Assembly (NCBI GenBank): GCA_021769425.1
Contig: JAETSX010000001.1
Location: 62,001 to 126,000 of the forward strand
Reading direction: 5' to 3'
DNA length: 64,000 nt
Source of the DNA: Eubacterium sp.
GTDB taxonomy: Bacteria > Bacillota > Clostridia > Lachnospirales > Lachnospiraceae
The position numbers were made by a program, and so were the translations under genes. The notes under the pieces are model-generated. The model made no database searches and was not told the DNA's origin. It saw nothing but the letters and a program-made list of their open reading frames with translations. This document shows, piece by piece, positions 59,708 through 64,000 of this stretch; positions within the stretch are counted from its first letter, which is position 1, and each line of letters opens with the position of its first letter.

Positions 59708-61176
59708 AACCTGTTTCTCCTTACAATTTCCCTGATTTCTCCCAGATAGGACAGGGAACCAAAGGCCAGAATCATGGCTTTTTCACCTGCAGCCTCTCTC
59801 TCTGCACACGCAAAAGCCTTCTCTAACCCTTCTGAAACTGTCCCGCAGCAAAGGACATCCGTATGATACGCGCCTGCCCTCTCTGCCAATACTGCCCCGT
59901 CTAATGCCCTGGAATGATTCGGCGTCACAGTAAAAACCTTCCAGGCCAAAGGCATCATAATTTTCAGCATTTTGTCATATTCCTTATCTGCAAGTACTCC
60001 TATTATATAGATTATTTTGTAATTTGTAAAACCCATTTTCAAAGTTTCCCGCAATTTTTTTGCCGCATCCTCATTATGGGCCCCGTCAATGACGACCAGA
60101 GGTTCCCGGCACAGCCTGGAAAAACGGCCCTCCCACCGGGCCTGCTCCAGCCCCTGCCTGATCTGGGCTCTGCTGATGTTCCACCCCTGTTTTCTTAAAA
60201 GTTCTGCCGTTTCTATGGCGCATATACTGTTTTCTATCTGGCATGCTCCTGTCATGGACAGACGGATCTTCCCATAGTCCCCGTAAGAAAAGCATAGAAG
60301 ATTCTGTTCTGTCTCTGTATCTTTTGCTTTTTCTTTCTCCCCGCAGAAAACAGAGACATTTTCGGCATGCATACCTTCTGCTCTCTCTCTTTCTGCATAG
60401 ACAGCAGAAACATTTTCTGTATGCATATCCTCTTCCTTTTCTCCATAGAAAACAGAGACATTCTCCAGATGTATATCCTCCGCTCTCTCTTTTTCTACAT
60501 AGACAAGTTCCGTATTTTTCTTCCGGCAGACCTCTTCCAGAATTTTTCTCACCTGCGGCTGTTTGGGCCTGACTGCCGCTGCAAAGCTGTTTTCCTTGAT
60601 AATTCCGGCTTTTTCACGGGCAATTTCCTCTATGCTGTTTCCCAAAAACTTCATATGATCTCTGCTGATGGAGGTCAGCACGCTGACGAAAGGTTTCCTT
60701 ATTATATTGGTGGCGTCCATAGCGCCTCCCATTCCAGTTTCCAGAAGCACGGCTTGGCAGCGCTGCCTGTAAAAATACAAAAAAGCCGCCGCCGTTTCCA
60801 CCTCAAAAAGAGTAGGATACACCCCTTTTTCTTTGGTTCTGTCACAGGCTTTCTTAATATCCGTTATGATTTCCGCAAAATCCTGCTCCAAAATGGGCTT
60901 TCCATTGATCTGATACTGCTCACTTCTCCCAAAAACCGCCGGAGAGGTATACATTCCCACCCTGTAACCTGCTTCCTGCAGAACGGAAGAAACCATGGCG
61001 CACACAGAGCCCTTACCATTAGTTCCAGCCACATGAATCACAGACAGATTTTCCTGCACATTTCCCAGCTCATTCATCAGTTCCCGGATACTGTTTAATC
61101 CCAGAACGCTTCCCAGTTTCTCCCTTTCATTCAAAAAATCCTGTACTTCTTCCTTGGTTAAGATACCATCTGACAT
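59704..61176 (-). CDS. folC: Dihydrofolate synthase / folylpolyglutamate synthase with repetitive insert
   Basis: 490 residues from ATG 61176 (GGAGGGAACAAAAT). The P-loop is [14 protein letters not shown] at 48-61, then [28 protein letters not shown] and [13 protein letters not shown]; the C-terminal Mur-ligase domain includes [15 protein letters not shown]. It adds glutamate to dihydropteroate and tetrahydrofolate. Residues 229-290 are an insert not found in ordinary FolC, made of about three 16-18 residue repeats ([17 protein letters not shown]-like). The protein is some 60 residues longer than usual. It is the first gene of the folate operon. Confidence 0.94.
   Translation of the reverse strand: MSDGILTKEEVQDFLNEREKLGSVLGLNSIRELMNELGNVQENLSVIHVAGTNGKGSVCAMVSSVLQEAGYRVGMYTSPAVFGRSEQYQINGKPILEQDFAEIITDIKKACDRTKEKGVYPTLFEVETAAAFLYFYRQRCQAVLLETGMGGAMDATNIIRKPFVSVLTSISRDHMKFLGNSIEEIAREKAGIIKENSFAAAVRPKQPQVRKILEEVCRKKNTELVYVEKERAEDIHLENVSVFYGEKEEDMHTENVSAVYAERERAEGMHAENVSVFCGEKEKAKDTETEQNLLCFSYGDYGKIRLSMTGACQIENSICAIETAELLRKQGWNISRAQIRQGLEQARWEGRFSRLCREPLVVIDGAHNEDAAKKLRETLKMGFTNYKIIYIIGVLADKEYDKMLKIMMPLAWKVFTVTPNHSRALDGAVLAERAGAYHTDVLCCGTVSEGLEKAFACAEREAAGEKAMILAFGSLSYLGEIREIVRRNRL
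60306..60515 (-). repeat. In-frame tandem repeats in folC
   Basis: Units of about 48-54 bp, sharing AGAAAACAGAGACATT and GCATACC/TCTGCTCTCT words on the + strand, recur three to four times. They encode [22 protein letters not shown] and [11 protein letters not shown]. Unit lengths stay in frame. Confidence 0.85.
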
Positions 61177-61268
61177 ATTTTGTTCCCTCCAAAAATCACC
61201 CAAATGCAGGCCTGGCTACATATCTTGCAACATTTATCCGGCATATTTTGTTCCCTTAGAAAATCACC
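61174..61268 (-). repeat. Duplication of the folC start region
   Basis: CATATTTTGTTCCCT plus AAATCACC occurs at 61174-61200 and again at 61242-61268, a period of 68. The first copy is the real folC ribosome site and ATG. The second provides an extra AAGGGAACAAAATATG upstream, opening a frame of about 28 codons that ends at the folC start. Confidence 0.8.
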
Positions 61269-61465
61269 GGCAAGAGGCATCCGGCATTCTAATCATATTT
61301 ATAAAGAAATTCTTAAATTTTGTTATCATATGTATAAATTTTGCGTTTTCCAGTTGACTTTTTGAAAAAAATAAGATAATCTTTGCTATGGAAAAAGCAG
61401 ATTCATATTTTGTTTACAATTAGTTCATAAATGGAATTTTAATATAACTTAAGGATGGTGACACA

Positions 61466-63982
61466 ATGTTTCATACTGCAAAAAACACTTTACAGAAAAT
61501 CAGGACAAAATACAAGGCTTTTCGCGAAAAAAGAAAGGCCCGGGAGAAAAAGCATTTTTTGAAGCCGGAACAGAAGGAAATGCTGGTGGCTTTTCTTAAT
61601 CGCTACTCTTTGATTTTCCATTATCTTCTGGCCTGCAGCGTTTGCTTTGTGATTGAAGTCATTTCCCGGCATTCCTTTACCAGTGCATTTATGTTTATTT
61701 TTGACCGGAGCCTGGCATTTTTATATAACTCAATGATTGTATTTACCTCACTGCATCTGGTGTATTTCTTCCGTCGGAGGGCATTGATGCGTACTATCAT
61801 CAGTGTGGCATGGCTGTTCCTTGGAACCATCAACGGATGTATTCTGGCAAAGCGGGTTACGCCGTTTACCTACACAGATGTAAAGCTGATTAACGACCTG
61901 TTTACCATGCAGAGCAACTATTTCAGCAACGGAGAAGCTCTTGCAGTGATTCTGCTGGTGGCGTCTGTTCTTGCAGGAATCATTGTTCTTTGGAAAAAGG
62001 GGCCCAAATATCAGGGCAGACAGAACCGTTTTGCAAGCATCAGCGCCATTGGCCTGTTCGCATTCTTTATTCCTATGGTAACTCAGGCGGCTGTCAGCAA
62101 CAATATTCTGGCAGATTACTTTGAAAATATCGCCCAGGGTTACGAGGATTACGGCTTTGTATACAGCTTTTCCGCCAGTGTAATGGATCAGGGCATGACA
62201 TCTCCCCGGGATTACTCCCAGGAGACCGTAGATACGGCTCTTTCCAAGGTGAACCAGGAAGTTTCTGATTCCAGCGAGCTTCCCAATATCATCTGTGTCC
62301 TGCTGGAATCCTTTATTGACCCGAAAGAAATCAATTTCTTAAATTTTTCGGAGAATCCGACGCCCAACTTTGATCATCTGTACAACAATTACTCTTCCGG
62401 TTACCTGACTGTTCCGGTGGTAGGGGCCGGAACTGCCAATACAGAATTTGAAATTTTAACCGGAATGGGCATGAAATATTTCGGATTAGGGGAATATCCC
62501 TACAAGACCATCCTAAAATCCACTTCCTGTGAAAGCGTCGCTTCCGACCTGGGGAAAAACCTTGGTTACGGCACTCATGTGGTACATAACAACGGCGGCA
62601 ATTTCTACAGCCGGAGAAATGCATTTACCCAGATGGGCTTTGACAGCTTTATCAGCAAAGAAATGATGAATATTCAGGAATATACGCCTCTGGGCACATG
62701 GCCCACCGACAATATTTTAATCGGCGAAGTGGAGAAAGCCTTGAATTCCACCGAACAGCAGGACTTTATTTATACCATCACTGTGCAGGGACACGGCGCT
62801 TATCCCACAGAAAAAGTTATTGAAAATCCGGAAATTACCGTAACCGGAGCCGAAAGTGAAGCAAAGAACAACGAGTGGGAATATTATGTAAATCAGATTC
62901 ACGAAGTAGATAAATTTATTGCCGACCTGACTGATATGCTGTCTAAAAGAGAGGAAAAAACCGTGGTAGTATTCTTCGGAGACCACCTCCCCACCATGGG
63001 GCTTACCAATGAAGATATGAAAAGCCAGAGCATTTTCAATACGAAATATGTCACCTGGAACAATTTCGGTATGGAAAAAGTAAATCAGAATTTAACTTCT
63101 TATCAATTACTTGCAGCTATCACGGAACAGGCAAATATTCATGAAGGAACCATGTTCTCCTTCCATCAGAGCAGCAACTATCAGATCACAGAGGATTATT
63201 CCAGAGACATGGAACTTCTGCAGTATGATATTCTCTACGGCAAGCGGTACGCATACCAGGGAGAAGACCTCTACCCTGCTTCCAATTTGCAGATGGGCGT
63301 CCAGGATGTAACACTGGAACGGATTGAAACATTAGAAGACGGCTTACATATTTATGGAACAAATTTCACTCCCTGGAGTAAGGCATTTGTAAACGGAACA
63401 CGGGTTTCCACCTCCTTTATCAGTGACAGTGAATTGAAGATTTCCATGAATGATTTCAATGAAGGCGCCAACAGCCTCGTGGTCAACCAGATGGGGTCCT
63501 CGGAAACAATTTTCCGTACCTCCAACGAGATTTCCTATCTGAAACCTCTCACGGAACAGCCTTCGGAAGTACCGGTGGACGACACCACCGAAAACACTCC
63601 CAGCAGCATTGACAAGGCTGTAAACGGAGACCGGGAAAAAGAACCGGAACAGCAGACCGATTCCATGGATGATCCGGCTGTGCCCCCGCAGAACAGACAA
63701 CCGGACAAAATCCTGCAAGACAGACAATTGGGCAGGACAATGGGCAAAATTCTGCGGACAATTCAACGGCAGTGCCTGTCCAATAAGCAGGAACTTTACA
63801 GATGTCGCCGTAAGAGACCGTACAGCGGCGAGAATTTCACACCATGTTTTTACCGTGGACACAGCGTTTTCAAACCGAACAAAGCATCCAGGCCCTTCAT
63901 GAGTGAGGGGCCTGGATGCTTTGTTCTATTTTATAGCTCTTTACTTCTTCTCTTTCAAAAACACATAAGTATTTTCATCTGA
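61466..63982 (+). CDS. LTA-synthase-family sulfatase with IPT/TIG-like C-terminal domain, probably frameshifted at its end
   Basis: 838 codons as read. Five membrane helices (about 45-210) are followed by an extracellular alkaline-phosphatase-fold domain with nucleophile Thr in GAGTANTEFEIL, then VQGHGAYPTE and VFFGDHLPTMG. It resembles LtaS/phosphoglycerol transferases that polymerise glycerol-phosphate on lipids or glycans. Residues about 610-690 look like an IPT/TIG beta-sandwich (GLHIYGTNFTPWSKAFVNGT). After a C5 tract (63683-63687) the frame becomes basic and runs through the terminator. The other frame reads AEQTTGQNPARQTIG... and stops at 63786, so one lost C is likely. RBS AAGGATGGTGACACA. 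Confidence 0.88.
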   Translation: MFHTAKNTLQKIRTKYKAFREKRKAREKKHFLKPEQKEMLVAFLNRYSLIFHYLLACSVCFVIEVISRHSFTSAFMFIFDRSLAFLYNSMIVFTSLHLVYFFRRRALMRTIISVAWLFLGTINGCILAKRVTPFTYTDVKLINDLFTMQSNYFSNGEALAVILLVASVLAGIIVLWKKGPKYQGRQNRFASISAIGLFAFFIPMVTQAAVSNNILADYFENIAQGYEDYGFVYSFSASVMDQGMTSPRDYSQETVDTALSKVNQEVSDSSELPNIICVLLESFIDPKEINFLNFSENPTPNFDHLYNNYSSGYLTVPVVGAGTANTEFEILTGMGMKYFGLGEYPYKTILKSTSCESVASDLGKNLGYGTHVVHNNGGNFYSRRNAFTQMGFDSFISKEMMNIQEYTPLGTWPTDNILIGEVEKALNSTEQQDFIYTITVQGHGAYPTEKVIENPEITVTGAESEAKNNEWEYYVNQIHEVDKFIADLTDMLSKREEKTVVVFFGDHLPTMGLTNEDMKSQSIFNTKYVTWNNFGMEKVNQNLTSYQLLAAITEQANIHEGTMFSFHQSSNYQITEDYSRDMELLQYDILYGKRYAYQGEDLYPASNLQMGVQDVTLERIETLEDGLHIYGTNFTPWSKAFVNGTRVSTSFISDSELKISMNDFNEGANSLVVNQMGSSETIFRTSNEISYLKPLTEQPSEVPVDDTTENTPSSIDKAVNGDREKEPEQQTDSMDDPAVPPQNRQPDKILQDRQLGRTMGKILRTIQRQCLSNKQELYRCRRKRPYSGENFTPCFYRGHSVFKPNKASRPFMSEGPGCFVLFYSSLLLLFQKHISIFI
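63881..63922. terminator. Terminator between the LTA-synthase-like gene and the gene from the right
   Basis: AAAGCATCCAGGCCC (63881-63895) and GGGCCTGGATGCTTT (63908-63922) form a perfect 15-bp stem. On the + strand GTTCTATTTTAT follows. The A/T base pairs at the foot allow use in both directions between these convergent genes. It lies inside the present reading frame of the LTA-synthase-like gene. Confidence 0.9.
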
Positions 63983-64000
63983 CAGGCTTTCTTCATACCG
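63941..64000 (-). CDS. 3' end of a gene entering from the right edge
   Basis: On the minus strand the last 19 codons read RYEESLSDENTYVFLKEKK followed by TAA at 63941. The coding look and the terminator just after it support a real gene. The fragment is too short to name a family. Confidence 0.65.
   Translation of the reverse strand, partial: RYEESLSDENTYVFLKEKK

Noticed and set aside
60367-61098. A 243-codon open frame on the + strand
   Set aside because: It is a shadow of folC; the apparent HxFxxIENRDI repeats are just the folC tandem repeat read in reverse.
61354-61380. Promoter TTGACT...GATAAT before the LTA-synthase-like gene
   Set aside because: The spacing is only 15 bases and other -10-like boxes are nearby in AT-rich DNA, so no single promoter can be defended.

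Overview
The window is a chromosome segment of an anaerobic, low-to-mid GC Gram-positive bacterium, most likely a gut Lachnospiraceae (Bacillota, Clostridia). The signs are strong AGGAGG-type ribosome binding sites, oxygen-sensitive Fe-S enzymes (two-subunit L-serine dehydratase, Nfn transhydrogenase, siroheme reductases), a flavodiiron oxygen reductase, meso-diaminopimelate dehydrogenase, class III fructose bisphosphatase and an LTA-synthase-like sulfatase. The family-level placement is inference from gene content. No rRNA, tRNA, prophage, transposase gene or CRISPR array was recognised.

Layout. 0-2.4 kb: TRAP transporter (dctM cut by the window edge, dctQ, dctP). 2.8-4.9 kb: ECF sigma / zinc anti-sigma / two membrane proteins. 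5.0-8.0 kb: serine dehydratase and flavodiiron protein. 8.4-12.8 kb: NfnAB and FBPase. 12.9-15.1 kb: dapA-dapB behind a complete lysine riboswitch. 15-21.9 kb: cobalamin adenosyltransferase, SSB-like protein, cyclophilin, a ParA-like protein lacking Walker A, an amidase, an XRE/membrane pair and a stand-alone fabH with a FabT-type operator. 22-26.5 kb: MarR-controlled heterodimeric ABC exporter. 26.6-38.1 kb: tetrapyrrole and sulfite block: a HemC-CobA-HemD triple fusion, hemA, a YeiH exporter, a sulfite reductase, a rhodanese-containing persulfide reductase, a divergent LysR regulator and a second siroheme reductase. 39.6-41.5 kb: PerR-like regulator and a soluble CZB chemoreceptor. 41.9-47.9 kb: glutamate synthase gltBD. 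48.4-52.2 kb: CPBP protease, a hypothetical, ddh and a HAD phosphatase. 52.2-56.3 kb: MoxR ATPase / VWA / leucine-rich-repeat triad. 56.7-61.2 kb: folate operon folC-folE-HD-folP-folBK. 61.5-64 kb: LTA-synthase-like sulfatase and the 3' end of a gene entering from the right.

Working together: uroporphyrinogen III and precorrin-2 from the hem genes would feed the siroheme needed by the two neighbouring reductases, and the LysR site sits where an activator would control them. NfnAB, GltBD, FBPase and the serine dehydratase are central carbon/nitrogen/redox functions. PerR, the flavodiiron protein and the CZB receptor are oxidative-stress functions.

The most unusual layer is repetitive. At least three families of short dispersed structured elements lie between genes. 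In addition, short tandem duplications occur repeatedly, both in intergenic DNA and in frame inside linkers of otherwise conserved proteins (FolC, HemC fusion, MoxR, ParA-like). Two coding regions look frame-disrupted: a Cys-Cys-ended segment after the persulfide reductase, and the C-terminus of the LTA-synthase-like gene at a C5 tract.
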